This document shows, piece after piece, positions 1-11,177 of a stretch of 52,519 bases of DNA; the stretch's first letter is position 1; the number at the start of each line of letters is the position of its first letter. This stretch comes from Perkinsus chesapeaki. Lineage: Eukaryota; Perkinsozoa; Perkinsida; Perkinsidae. The stretch lies in NCBI GenBank assembly GCA_013115145.1, contig JAAPAO010000208.1:1-52519 (forward strand), read 5' to 3'. The position numbers and the translations under genes are program-made. Below the pieces are notes generated by a model, which had not been told where the DNA came from, did not search any database, and saw only the letters and a list, made by a program, of their open reading frames with translations.

Positions 1-666
1 CAAAAGGCAGATATACTGAAACCTACATAACTTATCATCATAACTCGTCATGCCTAGTGGGCACACGACATCAGTATCTAATACAATCTCATTGTACATG
101 GAGAAAGACTGAAGATGCATCATGGTCTTTAGACGGTCAGGCCCCCACCAACACTTTTCCACATCGTTCACACCGGCTTTGATATCCAATACACAGGAGT
201 TGTTAGTGCCCCTGGCGATACATTCGGCATCGTTGGCATGACACCCGCAGCCGCGGTTTTCACGGTCATCGGAACCAGCGTCCTCCGAATACAAGCACAT
301 TGCCTTGTTCTTGTCCGGATTGTAAATGATACCGCCGATGTCCACAGAGAACACTATAATATTGCCGTCCTCGTAGTTCCTTCGACGGTTGTTGGATATA
401 TAAGCACAGGCTCGGTCAGCTGTGGTGTTGCACCGAGGGTAATTATAGAGCTCGCACTCCTCGCGTGAATAGGGTCGCCAGGGCTCACCGAGAAGGCCGG
501 CATGAGAGTGACTGAAGTGATGCAACAGCACGCCGGCAGAGTTCATATCGTCTGAGGGCTTCCCCATATTGAAGCGTTGGTTCAGCCCTTGAACGACACC
601 GTCCAACTCGGTCGATATAGCTGAAGATACCAGGATGGCCGATAAGACAACCCTTTGGATGTACAT
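1..666 (-). CDS. Secreted Cys-rich protein, C-terminus beyond window
   Basis: An uninterrupted frame of 222 codons runs from an ATG at 666-664 to the window edge with no stop, so the C-terminus is missing. The N-terminus (MYIQRVVLSAILVSSAIS) is a typical signal peptide with an AIS-like cleavage site. The mature part is rich in cysteine: CELYNYPRC, RACAY, CGCH, ECIARG, NSCVLD, EKCWWG, VVCPL and LCRFQYIC. This pattern suggests a disulphide-bonded extracellular or surface protein. No intron is needed. I do not recognise the family. Its promoter side faces a spacer that holds a perfect inverted repeat. The open frame and leader are seen; secretion is inferred. Confidence 0.7.
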   Translation of the reverse strand, partial: MYIQRVVLSAILVSSAISTELDGVVQGLNQRFNMGKPSDDMNSAGVLLHHFSHSHAGLLGEPWRPYSREECELYNYPRCNTTADRACAYISNNRRRNYEDGNIIVFSVDIGGIIYNPDKNKAMCLYSEDAGSDDRENRGCGCHANDAECIARGTNNSCVLDIKAGVNDVEKCWWGPDRLKTMMHLQSFSMYNEIVLDTDVVCPLGMTSYDDKLCRFQYICLL

Positions 667-1097
667 TACAGAAGTGGGGGAGAAATAGGCAGTGAAGGAT
701 AAACTAACAGAGCATCCTATTAAAGTCCACTTCAATAAGTTTTCAGTCAATTCCTCGGCAGTGCCCTCGGCACTGCCGAGGAATGTGGAAGAGAGACTAC
801 TTTGGCATCCTGCAGTTAAGAGTATTATTGAGTACCATGATGTTTCTCAGTTGAAAGAGATACACCTAGACCGAGTGATGCGATGGTCCACTGATGTAAC
901 GCAAAGGCAGAAGAGTGCGATCATGTAGACACCCTTTAGTGACACGTCGTGTAATCATGCAACAAATTGATCGTGAACCGCTGTCGTGAGAGCTAAGCCC
1001 TCTCCGTAAGCAGTTCGGGATCGACGCTACAAGGTCTTCTATCGAGCTCATTTCGAGGAATGTTAACCTAATAAAAAGTAGCGGACGATACAGATTC
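667..1097. other. Spacer with hairpin
   Basis: Non-coding spacer between the upstream side of the secreted-protein gene and the 3' end of the anoctamin gene; both genes are on the minus strand. A plus-strand frame of 78 codons at 692-928 has only a GTG start and no recognisable content. The notable feature is the perfect inverted repeat at 751-783. Confidence 0.5.
751..783. repeat. Perfect 15-bp inverted repeat, 3-nt loop
   Basis: Left arm TTCCTCGGCAGTGCC (751-765), loop CTC, right arm GGCACTGCCGAGGAA (769-783). There is no mismatch and the arms are GC-rich. It lies about 90 bp upstream of the start codon of the secreted-protein gene, in a promoter or 5'UTR position. Confidence 0.9.
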
Positions 1098-4000
1098 TCA
1101 ACGCACAGGTTGCACATCCGCCCCGCCGAGAGCCAGGGGCATGGACTCAATGTTCTGCTCTTCGCACACCTGAATGCGCCATGACCACGAGTGAATGGTG
1201 AAGTCGTCGGGGAGTTACATCAACATCGTACGGCACGTCGGGGACTGCTAGGTCCACTATGAGCTTCAGGAAGAACAGTACATGCTCGAAAAGTAGGAAC
1301 AGAGCCAGCTGGGTTTGTAGGTCAAAGCCCTGAGGGAATCCAAGGCTGCCCTGAGGCTTGCGCTTAATAACGACGTCACCACCTTTGCAGGTTGCATCAC
1401 AAAGACAACTAGGCCGCAGTTGACGAGCACAGCAAGGCTGGAGATGGCACCGAAGAGACCGCTCCATGCCCCTATGCCTTCTGACGCTGCCGGGTAGCTA
1501 CGCCTCAGTATCTTGGTATTGGCTCAATGGAGGCACTGTAGAGTGCTGCTCACTTTGCACTGTCTGTATGCCATAAGCCTGTACTTTATAAAGTTCGAGA
1601 GTAATGCCAGCAACGCTATTGGCGGTAGAACCTGATGTCATTAGCTTTTTGCAGAGACAGCAGTCAGTTAGGCTACCACTGAGAAGCAGGTTACGAAACC
1701 AAACTGGACGGACGACTCCAGGTAGTCCTCGGAAGTGCCTTGGAAAGCCGGTGGGATGTTTACCCGACAGCTCGACCGAGGAGACACTCTCACCCCCATA
1801 GCTATTGGTCTTGGCCTGCAGTTGGAGGTAAGTGTATCGGGAACTGCTATCACCCAAACGATGGACCTGCCCATAAGGTGCAATGATACTGGAGGTTGAA
1901 ATATCCTCACGGCTCTGATCTCATCACGCACGGCCTTCTTGGTGGACAGGACAACCATCTGAAACGGTTAGATACACCGAGGTGGCAATGATAATGGATC
2001 AACCATGGTCTTAGAGAGAACAGTGGCAGTATGAACCACGAAGAAGACCGCAAGATTCTTCTGCAGCTCCGGCATACACCCAGTCCTGAGACCCAGAGGT
2101 AGCCCAACTGCCGCGGTGGCCAGTAAGCGTCTCCTACTCGTCCGCGGGGCACCCGTCCACGAACTGCTTGGCAAATGCCACGTAAAGGAAGGGGTAGAAT
2201 GAGTTAAAGAACTTGACCATGAAGGACTTGATAACCTGATAACTGCCGGCTGCTCCGCAAGGCTACCGAGACCAGCGGACCATGCTGTTCTTCCATTGCG
2301 ATTTGGTCTTATGGTTCTCCCGGTCCGTGAGCCACTTGGACGTCTTGTCCCAAAGAGCATCGAACACTTTGATCTGCATAGTTATCATAGTCGCCGCTAT
2401 CTCAGCAGCTCTCTGAAAGGGCAAGCTGTAAGCACCCTACGGTTGCTCCTACATCGGCACCAAAGAGGCGGGTGAGCAGGTAATCATCAGGTGAAGTGAG
2501 CAGGTTATAACTGAACCGTCAAAGGGGAAGAGGGCCTCGAGGTGATAGGCTCACCGAAACCACTGGATCCACGTGATGCCACCAACGATGAAGAATAAGA
2601 ACAATGCCATGGTGAGCACACTGATGAGCTAAAGCAGCAACACTGGGCTTCATGACGGTCACCAATGCTGCTGCTGCCGGCCCCAGCCACCTTTCTGATG
2701 TAGGTCGTTTTTTCAGACATTGTCTCGTCGAAGGAAGGCAAGACAGACTCGACACTGTCGTAGTTCTTCATACCCCACAGTTGCACGTTCCTGGCTTGTT
2801 TTCGACGGAAGAACTCATGGAAGAAGGCTGAGGGTGGGGCCATGGGATAGCCTGTCTATCTGAGCTCAGCTACCGACCAGCCCAGCAAGCCATGAACACA
2901 GCGTAGCCTATCTGAACCTCTCGTTGGACCGTCAACGACCATCCAGTGAACTGCTCCCGACGAAAAAACAACAAGCCACCTGATTGACATCTCCGAGCGC
3001 CTCGGCTTACACAGTACTGACCTATGAGGGCCGGGAGGCATAGGCCTCTAGTGTAGAAGGCGAGCCAGGTGAAGAGGAACGCAACCTCCTCCCCGAAGTA
3101 GTTGCGTATCTAACCGTTTCATCGAGCTCGATAGCTCACGTCCCGTGGCACTCACATCGTTGTCATACTTGTGACAGGGTATCTTCCAGAAGTTGGCCAC
3201 CTCAGCCCAATCGGAACCTACATATCATCATCCACGCCGCCACCATCGACGCTCCTGTGGTACTAAGCTCCTGAACATCCAGATGCTTATGGACGGGGAA
3301 TCCATGATGGATGATTTGTAGGCGGACGAGCTCGGTTACCTAAGATACGTTCAGAAGTGAGGAGCAGGAAGTGACGTACATCCACGAAGAGCTGCAGTCG
3401 ACGTAGAATCAACCTGATGCGATCAACTTGACGGAACTGACAACAAACAAGTGAACTCCAGCAGCCCCACAGCGCCGCCTGCGCCCACATCTTCGAATAT
3501 GGTGTCAGAGCTCCGTGTAGAGAAGTACCTGCAGAGAGGGTGTGACGAAAAAAGGGGAAGGGCTACTCGGCATAGGCCGGCACTGGCTCCTTGGATCGTG
3601 GGTTGATCGGCGGCTTGTATTTGGCACCGGCCCTCAAGGGCATTCTAACACCAGGAGTCCTAGAGCCGGCCTCCTCGAGATCAGATACCTATAGCCCTCG
3701 CTGGCTGCTAACTGTCGCACTGCCTCATCTGTTATACGGAGCTTGAGGAACACCTTAACGAGCAACACGATACAGTATGGCTACTTATCGACACACCTCA
3801 TCCTTGTCGATCGACACCAAGGTGTCGAGATGCAAACCGAACTCCGAACCTATCACAGAGGCCTTGCCACCCTCACAGCGAGACGGCATCCACCTCTGAG
3901 GAGGTCCAGCAGTTTCTGGCGGATTTTCTTGGATAATTCCAACAGACTCATTGAACCTTGCAACACATACTACCCTCCATCACGGCACAATCTGACCTTT

Positions 4001-4399
4001 GGGGAACGAACTGTCGATGTCGAAGTCCGAGACCGTGTCACCCCGGCGCTGAACATTGGCTTGATTGCAGCCACGTAGAAGAGCAAGATACCTTGAAGAT
4101 CTTCCTAGCTTCAGCATTGGCATCCTTGACAGTGCTGTTCCACTCGACTGGATCCTCCCGTCCCGACGGCACTGGCCGGAGAGCTCACCACTGGAGGCTT
4201 GTCCATACTTTCCTACCTCTGATAGGCATGACCAACACATAGTCGCAGTCGTCATCCACTTCAACGCTTTCACCTTACGAAACGCAATTCGGACGGCCAG
4301 AGAGGGGCTTATCGAGGTACCCATAATGCGGACAACAGTTTCATCCACATCTCCCATAAGCGGACGGGACTCAAACTCTCCTCTGCGACGGGCGAACAT
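1098..4399 (-). CDS. Anoctamin (TMEM16) family membrane protein
   Basis: Anoctamins are multi-span Ca2+-regulated lipid scramblases or anion channels. Pieces read 5' to 3' on the minus strand match the family in order. The cytosolic N-terminal segment has DDCDYVLVMPIRGRKVW (about 4255). Next comes IRNYFGEEVAFLFTWLAFYT (about 3110-3055), the family's 'YFGE..A.YFAWL.FYT' first membrane segment. FFHEFFRRKQARNVQLWG (about 2830) matches 'F.E.WKRR.AELAY.WG'. SKWLTDRENHKTKSQWKNS (about 2340-2280) matches the conserved 'WLTDRENHRT' region. LFEHVLFFLKLIVDLAVPDVP (about 1350-1230) is the last membrane helix. A 48-bp intron near 1162-1209 would give the C-terminus ending at 1098; reading through stops at 1147. 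Start ATG at 4399 (MFARRRGEF). Internal exon borders were not all resolved. Family call is strong; channel versus scramblase activity cannot be told. Confidence 0.82.
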
Positions 4400-4583
4400 G
4401 TTCTGTTAAGCTGCAAGACTGACAAGATTCCCAGAGGTCGATTTGGTGAGCCTCAGATATTTATTGAAAATAACTCACGCAACACCCTCGGAGGAGTGGT
4501 ATTTTCCAGTACAGACTAAAAATTGATGCATAGTGTAGCGGTGGAATGGTACGAGTGAAGGGCGTAAGGTAAATGAATAGGCC

Positions 4584-5258
4584 TCAGAAGCCGACATTGA
4601 AACTGGCGCCACAGGAACACTTTGAATCGGCCAACTTATTCTCGCTCACCTGGGAACGAAGTACGATGAGTAGCGATGTAGATAGGTGATGACTTACCAC
4701 GAACTTCGAGCCTATCATTTCTTCAACAAAATCGACCTTGCAGTTTTCTAGGTAAGATTGCGACTAAGAGGCAATTATGAGACCACGTTCCCCTTCAATT
4801 TACTACCAGGGCATCGACCAGCATGACAACTGATCCATCGTCAGCCTCAACCTTGATATCAGTCCCTGTTGCCGTGTCCGCGGGCACAAGGTCGAAGTAG
4901 TACCTATATGGGGTTCACCACAGCGAGCGCATCTTTGGACATTACTGGAAGCCACCGCATCCTCCCGAGTCCACAGTAAGCCTTAGAGCTGTGGGGATGT
5001 TACGCTTTTTGCTAACTTCCATAATGTGCTGAAAGGGTATTATCCACATCGTACCTGTCCCTGCCCCCCGACTACCTGAACTCCAGCTGGCTTAAGTGTT
5101 AGATTGCCGTCTTCGGAGACTGCTCCTGGTAGGGATGCTGCCACGTCGGAGAACCAGCGGGGCGGCTGGTAGGTAGCTGCTAGGAATCGAGGGGATGCTC
5201 GGATGGCAAGGGGCCGAAGAATGGACCGACCAAATGTGTTGGAAAACGACGGTAACAT
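4584..5258 (-). CDS. ISCA2: ISCA2/HesB-type Fe-S cluster assembly protein
   Basis: A-type Fe-S carrier proteins help deliver 4Fe-4S clusters in mitochondria. Five exons join in frame to 164 residues: 5258-5076, 5028-4946, 4903-4807, 4763-4698 and 4649-4584, with introns of 42-48 bp. The cluster-ligand cysteines are present: SGGCGGFQ (family GGCSGF) and KCSCGASFNVGF at the C-terminus (family C-x-C-G-S-S-F). Between them lie YYFDLVP and VDFVEEMIGSKFVV, matching 'VDFV.ELI.SAF.V'. The N-terminus MLPSFSNTFGRSILRPLAIR is basic with hydroxylated residues and no acid, consistent with a mitochondrial presequence. It lies upstream of the anoctamin gene on the same strand and diverges from DNAAF1. ISCA2 over ISCA1 is inferred from the presequence and overall feel only. 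Confidence 0.9.
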
Positions 5259-5688
5259 GTCACAGAGGAGGGTGAGGAACTGAGAGGATACGTTAAGGTG
5301 GGTTAGGGACGATGCATCAGATCGAAGCGGAATTATAACTTTGCTTGCAGCTAGGCGGTACGGAGAGCCATAGTTCTAAACAATCAATGAAGCAGGTTGA
5401 GACAGTGTCCGCCTGACTGACCATGTAGAATTTCATGTAGGAATCCAATAATGGGAATGATAATATAAAAGTTCCAATAGTTCATCATAACGAATTCCGA
5501 GCCTAATTGCCGCTGTCATGTCCACAGCAGTTTAGTCTTGATGGCTGGCACCACGTGATGATTTTTCTAGCAAGCTTGATCACCACCAAATTATTTTCCG
5601 GACGGTTTTGTGGGCGTGCGCGCTCTCAACAGCGCACTTTGGTCTCGCTTTATCTGAGAGGAATCATCCGCCTTAGTTTGATAAAGGC
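5259..5688. promoter_or_regulatory. Divergent intergenic region
   Basis: About 430 bp separate the start codons of the Fe-S assembly gene (minus) and DNAAF1 (plus), so it must carry both promoters. I see no convincing TATA box or repeat; some AT-rich tracts occur near 5460-5500. Confidence 0.4.
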
Positions 5689-7578
5689 ATGTCTCAGCGA
5701 GAGCCAGATGCTACATGGGACCAAAATTCCGAGACATCAAACACCTCCAGTCTGCCTAGCGCGCCGGCGCATCGCAGCTTAGCGGGGGATTTGAGCACTA
5801 AAGCGGAGAGTGCCAGCATTGTGAGTGAGCAAGGTATGGAAAAGGATGCATTGTTCGGTAGAATGGCTGCACTGCTTCTGGTAGATGCGACAGAGGAGGT
5901 GGATAGAAGGATTGCCGACCTGGACAACTGTAGGGGCTGGAGGATCGGCGATCCCCGTCCAATGTGTGAGGCGGCCATAAGGAAGGTTTGCAACGTAGGT
6001 ACATGTTTTGAGAGGCCCCATTAGGAACCATTAGGTCAGAGGACAGTATGACACGCCTCATCTCAATGACTGTCTTTACCTGCAAATGTGTGGGTTCACT
6101 GCTATTGGAGGTCTGGAAGCGTAAGAGAGGATCTGGCGACGAGTAGTTTCCGATGAAAATTCACTGGCACAGGTATTCCGGGATTTACTCGCTGTTTCTC
6201 ATGAGCAATCAACTCCACCGCATAGAGGGATTGGAATGTCTTTCTCGCCTGAAGATGCTTTATCTCAATAGCAATGGCATAACCGAAATAGAAGGGCTGC
6301 AAGGATGTAGAAGCCTGGAATATCTTAATCTGGTAAGTTGCGAAGGTTCCTTCACGACATTTTTGAACAAACATTCGGTATGACTTTCAGAGCAGCAATC
6401 GCATCAGGGTGGTCCGCAATCTCGAGGAGCTGACAAATCTCAGGACCCTCATATTGGCCAATAATCATATAAGCGATTTCACCAGCGGCCTCGCTGAAGG
6501 TCTATCCAAGGTCAGATCATGCACATTGACATCAGGATGCCAGATTTTAGGCACCGTGGTTATTGAGTCTCGACATCAGTTATAACCTGTTAGAAGTGTC
6601 AACGGGGGCGTCTGAAAATGGATGCGAGCTTATTACATTTCTTCAAAGATGTTGTCCTAAGCTGAATGACTTCTACGCCTACGGTAACTAATTGGGGCTT
6701 CATTATTGTTATGCTTCTGCCAGGTAACTCATATGTTCGACAAATGCGACACTACAGACGCCGTGTGATTGCTGCATTGCCCACACTCACCTACGTCGAC
6801 AAGAGTCGCGTCACTAAGGAAGAGAGAGCTGGGGCAGAAGCATATGTTCGTGCTGGAACAGATGCCGAGAACGATGCTAGGAGGGCGTAGGACCAGGGTT
6901 CCCGACTCAGTGCCAGGTCCGAGGGCCGTCGCAGAAAGCCTAGATCCTAGACGAACAATAGGACTGTGGTCAGTGGTCTTGTTAACCGTGTATGAAAATG
7001 GTAGTTGATCGAATAGGAAAATATCGGGTTAATGTGCATTACATGCCCCATAGTGAACGACTCTCGATGAACGTGAGCCTGGTCCACGTCGTGGACTCTA
7101 AGTTAAAGACCCCGCGGCTTGTGGAATTAGATACCTCGAGGCGAAACAGCGTGCAATGACCCAATTAGTGACCGGTCTGAGGGAGGTCCAGCGTAAACGA
7201 CGTGAAGAGCTTAACCTACCCGAGCCTGCTCCGTGCTCCACTTTTGATACGGAGGATAACATCGAAGATTGTACTGATTCTTGTGGCTGGCTGGGTACTG
7301 AAGGAGACTCCATTTTCCAGCGTTGCACCAACGAGCTACATTTCGATCCGCCCTCGCGGGTTGATTCGCAGATGACTGATGGTATAACTCTTGATAAGGA
7401 TCGGGCGTCACACGAAATGGTAACCGATGACGTCGCAGGGAGCAACGAAACCACATCTTACGACGAAGCCGAACCCGAAAACGAGACATCTCGGAAGCAT
7501 ATAGAGATGACCGGAAGCTTGAAGGAGGAAATGAGAGAGTTTCTCCGTAACTTACAGGGAAAATCGAATACGGCATGA
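5689..7578 (+). CDS. DNAAF1: Dynein axonemal assembly factor 1 (LRR protein, ODA7/LRRC50)
   Basis: DNAAF1 is a cytosolic LRR factor that preassembles axonemal dynein arms. Exons 5689-5994, 6047-6120, 6173-6332, 6391-6510, 6551-6683, 6724-6886 and 7131-7578 join to 467 codons in frame. The family entry motif TPHLNDCLYLQ (family TP.LND.LYLHFKG) follows exon 1. Leucine-rich repeats follow: YSGIYSLFLMSNQLHRIEGL, LSRLKMLYLNSNGITEIEGL, CRSLEYLNLSSNRI, LTNLRTLILANNHISDF and SLDISYNLLE. The LRR cap has YRRRVIAALPTLTYVDKSRV and ERAGAEAYVRAG, matching 'YR..V...L..LTYLDDRPV' and 'ERA.AEAWARGG'. The tail is acidic and low in conservation. Introns are 40-58 bp except 6887-7130 (244 bp). It implies a motile flagellum with dynein arms. 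It converges with the small minus-strand secreted gene. Confidence 0.9.
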
Positions 7579-7824
7579 TGAATTCCACCAGCGTGCTTCC
7601 GGTGATTTCTCGTGTTTGTCTTGAGTTAGTTCAGAAAAATGAGTCGGCTATCCCTAGACAAAGAGTCTGTGGCATACACACTATACTATTCCTCGGCCAG
7701 GTGCTTCCCGCAAGTACTTTTACTAGTTTACTAACTCAAAGACCGCGTCTGTCAGTACTGTTATCAACCACACCATGCTAATATAATGAACTAATTCTAG
7801 GCATGCCAATACCTTAAGTGTTCA

Positions 7825-8248
7825 CTAGAAGGCGTTCAGGAACAATAAGGAAACCACTACTGACCAAGTGAAAGTGGTCTTCCTACGGGTGCTGGACACC
7901 TTAGTGAGGTCTTCGGTATCGACGCCGCTCGGAGGTGCTGTGGCTTGCGGTATTATACCTAGCTCGCCGAGCACCTTCGTCCACCATCCCGAAAGCTTCG
8001 CAAAATTCTCTCTGAGAAAAAATATTTACATGAGCAATCGCGGGCGTTGAACATTGACCTTACTCTGTGCGATGCTCTTCGGGAATATCCAACCAAAAGG
8101 GAAGCTGCGAAGCCCTCTCCTGCTCCAAAAGGAGGGCATCGCTTGCCTCCAACTGCTCTTGCAACTCGTTCCAAATAGAGTCTTCACCCACGGCCGGCAG
8201 AGCCCAGAAAACCGAGTTGAGCAGAATAACGATAGTGGAAAGCATCAT
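7825..8248 (-). CDS. Small secreted, GPI-like surface protein
   Basis: Two exons (8248-8064 and 8011-7825, intron 52 bp with GTAAGG and TTCTCAG) join to 123 residues. The N-terminus MMLSTIVILLNSVFWALPAVG is a signal peptide. The middle is short and acidic (WNELQEQLEASDALLLEQER), then PATAPPSGVDTEDLTK-like polar sequence. The C-terminus is a hydrophobic tail, TTFTWSVVVSLLFLNAF, ending at the stop. This layout resembles a GPI-anchor signal, although a classical omega site is not obvious. No family is recognised. It is convergent with DNAAF1. The spliced frame, leader and tail are seen; anchoring is inferred. Confidence 0.65.
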
Positions 8249-8456
8249 GGTCACAGAGCTTTTATCGATAACTGAAATAGGATAAAGTGAAAGCTCGTCA
8301 GCCTGGTTGACTCAACCACGTCACATTTTCTCGCGGATATGATGGTGAAGCCAAGTATTTCAATAGCGTGGCTAATCTTGCGTTCCGCTGCAGGTATCCG
8401 AAACGGCTCTGACGGTTTCATTGAGTGTGAAACGGCTGGGTGGGCGAGCGCCAACC

Positions 8457-8511
8457 GACAGAGGCTCTGTCGCAGAGCCAGTTCGCCAGCACGACGTGCT
8501 GAGCACGCTCA
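8457..8511. repeat. Cluster of overlapping short hairpins
   Basis: Four perfect small inverted repeats are packed into 55 bp. They are GACAGAG/CTCTGTC (8457-8471), GGCTCTG/CAGAGCC (8463-8479, overlapping the first, so the two are mutually exclusive), AGCACG/CGTGCT (8488-8500) and TGAGC/GCTCA (8500-8511). Confidence 0.8.
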
Positions 8512-8582
8512 GGGTGGTTAATTAAACCGTTATTGTTCGCTTCATGTTATTAAGCGAGATGCTTGGTTGACTCTTTGCTCGT

Positions 8583-8619
8583 GATTAGAATGATCCTAGT
8601 GATAAGAGTCATTCTAATC
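8583..8619. repeat. 11-bp inverted repeat, 15-nt loop
   Basis: Perfect arms GATTAGAATGA (8583-8593) and TCATTCTAATC (8609-8619) in a non-coding stretch. Confidence 0.8.
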
Positions 8620-10091
8620 TGTGTGCCCACTTATTTCCTTGACAGGCAAGGCTTGACTCAGTCACGGTCAAAGTCGGTGTGCATAACTAACTCAACGATA
8701 ATAACTGTGTCAACGGCATATGGACATGGTAAATATGGCATATTACGGCTATCTGATGAACCCAAGACGCCAAATATGGTGCACTAAATACTTATCGTGA
8801 GGGTTGTGTCAGAAGATCCTCGACGAAGAAATTGTTTGGCTTGCAATTGCTCTAGTTCAGTAACCCACGGTGGTCTGACAATAGGGAAACGGTACTTGGA
8901 CAAGGCAATATACATGTATTACCTCCAACCCACTGGTTCCAAATTGTACTTATCGAAGTCACCATCTCGCAAGTTGTATTGCCCGGGACCAGGCCCCTTC
9001 TGTCGCATATCATCCTAAGATATACTCATATGATACGACGTGAACTTTACTGTGGTCAGCGTAGACAGCACTCAGCGTAGTTTGCTAAAGCGGGATGCTA
9101 GCTATTCATAATTCCGTATTACGGCGGTCAAAGCGACACGTCGGAGTTACTAACTCGCACCCTTCGTGGAGCATTGCTCCAAGCCCCGTAGCACCTGTGC
9201 TTTCTCCCTGCCTGTGAGAGTGATCATCCTCATGCTCGCTCCTGGCTTCTGTCGTGTATCATACCTAACCGAGCTGAGTAATTACGTAGTTAATCAGTAA
9301 CCGTACTGATCTGGGCCCGGCTTGAACATCTCCTCCCTAAACAGCCTAGTGTCGAGTTTACGCGTCTGTATTGTTATCTTGGGGCTCTGATCTCCCGGCT
9401 CAATTCTGCCATACCCCACTTCATAAGGATTTTCATTTATACATCGTTACCTTGTGTCATACGCAGCAGGCCCGGGCCCTGCAGCTAACGAGTTCCGATA
9501 TCTGGAAACAGATGCCGTGTCACGATGTGTCGAAACTCCGCCACCTCTCTTCTGGATTTGGAAATCTCGGCTTAATTTTCATGTTGCTATAAATCACCGA
9601 TCGCCTCGCGAAGTGTTTGGATGGATCGTATGAATCCGGTGATGCCAAATAGTCTCCCCTGCATGAGGTATAACACAGCAAGTAACCGATGCACTTTTTT
9701 CACTTGGCTTTGCCGTAATCTGGCCTGCTTCCAATCCCTATCCCAGCAGCTCTATCCTGTTCCCACTTGCCTCTCCAGAATACGCTTGATCCATAGTAGA
9801 GGTCCCCGCTTGGAGTTGATCGACCTAACAAGAGAGCGGCTACACGGTTTTTAATCGCGACTTCCAATGATCGACAACACGCCGCCGAATCGCATACCCT
9901 CGGTTTCAATACCTGTCCGAACGATACTAGGGTCCTTAAGATAGTCCCGACTGGCTTTGCCGAAACCCCAGCCAGCCCTCCACCTAGCAAACCGTGCTTC
10001 GCTGAAGGAAGAGTTTAACTGCACCATTCAACTGGTTTTGTTGACTGTGGAAACTGCGCAGTAGCGTTGAGGAATCCCGAGACGATGCAAG

Positions 10092-10958
10092 ATGTGGCAT
10101 GTTATATCTCGACTTTTGAATTCGGCAATGAACTCTCTCGTAAGCCATCCCCAGCTACAGCGGATAGCCAGGGCTCTGCCGTGTGTCCCATTCCGAGGCA
10201 TTGACAAATTTTACGATATACAAGGCCTCCTGTCGAAGCCTGAGATCTTTCAGGAAGCCATATGTCTCTTGGAGGCCAAATCACGGTAAGCCTTGGGAGC
10301 CCAATTGCAGGCGATGGGGGAACAGTAGTGTAACCTTTGGATACTTCTGTGCTCGGTCTTTGTAGTAGATCCTCCGAATCTTGGGGAACCAATTTTCATT
10401 GCTCGCGCTGCCTTCGAAGAGCATTAAAGGATACTATATAATTTCAGGTCACTGGAGCCTACCGCTATAGTCGGTATTGATGCCCGAGGATTCCTTCTTG
10501 CTGCCCCAATCGCATTGAGGCTTGGAATTCCAATGGTAATGGCGAGGAAGGCCGGAAAGATGCCAGGATGCTCCCACCGCTCAACCTACGCCAAAGAGTA
10601 GTATTTGGCCGGTCGAGTAGCTGGGCAACTGTCTAGGGTTTTCTAACAGGTATGAGACGGGCGATAGTATGGAAATACAGGATGGAGCTTTGAATGAAAA
10701 TGATAGAGTAATTATAATGGACGATCTCCTGGCAACTGGCGGTACTATGCGTGCTGCTGCGTCATTGGTCAAAGGTAATAAAGGTGTACTGGCTAACCGT
10801 TGCTAAAAGTGGCTTATTCAGAGGCCGGTGCTAAGACCGTCGGATATCTGTGTATAGTAGAGCTCGACGCTCTTAAAGGCCGCGAGTCCCTCGCTAACCT
10901 TGGTGGGGAAGTCTCGTGCATTGTTGATCAAGCAGTGCTTGACTCTCTTGAAGACTGA
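10092..10958 (+). CDS. APRT: Adenine phosphoribosyltransferase
   Basis: APRT makes AMP from adenine and PRPP (purine salvage, cytosol). Exons 10092-10285, 10448-10597, 10650-10774 and 10822-10958 join to 201 codons. Motifs in order: FYDIQGLLSKPEIFQEAI (family 'F.DI.P.L.DP..F..A'), VGIDARGFLLAAPIALRLGIP (adenine-binding region), RKAGKMPG (family RK.GKLPG), YETGDSMEIQ, and the PRPP-binding loop VIIMDDLLATGGTMRAAA. The end is VELDALKGRESL. Length is slightly longer than the usual 180. Two ATGs are possible (10092 or 10131); I took the longer. Intron 1 is 162 bp, the others 47-52 bp. Lumazine synthase follows on the same strand after about 220 bp. Confidence 0.95.
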
Positions 10959-11177
10959 TTCCTACTGTTGACATTACTGTGTATATAAACCTATATTCCA
11001 TAGGTTAGTTCTCCCTATTGTAGACTACTCAACGTTTCTTTCTTCGCACTTTCCATCTCCTGATTCGGTATGCTAAACAATCTGCAAATATTTCTAGATA
11101 AAAGCGTAATGTTGTGGAGCTGGGTGGAAGGCTTATGTCGGTCATCGGCATTTACAGGGATACTCTTGTTTTTTCAA

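Larger units (their letters stand above)
8249..10091. other. Gene-poor spacer, 1.8 kb
   Basis: No frame here has recognisable protein content or can be joined by plausible small introns. Short open frames (for example 8339-8521, 9371-9592, 9621-9854) look like chance. The stretch holds several inverted repeats (8457-8511, 8583-8619). It carries the upstream regions of the small secreted gene and of APRT. Confidence 0.5.
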
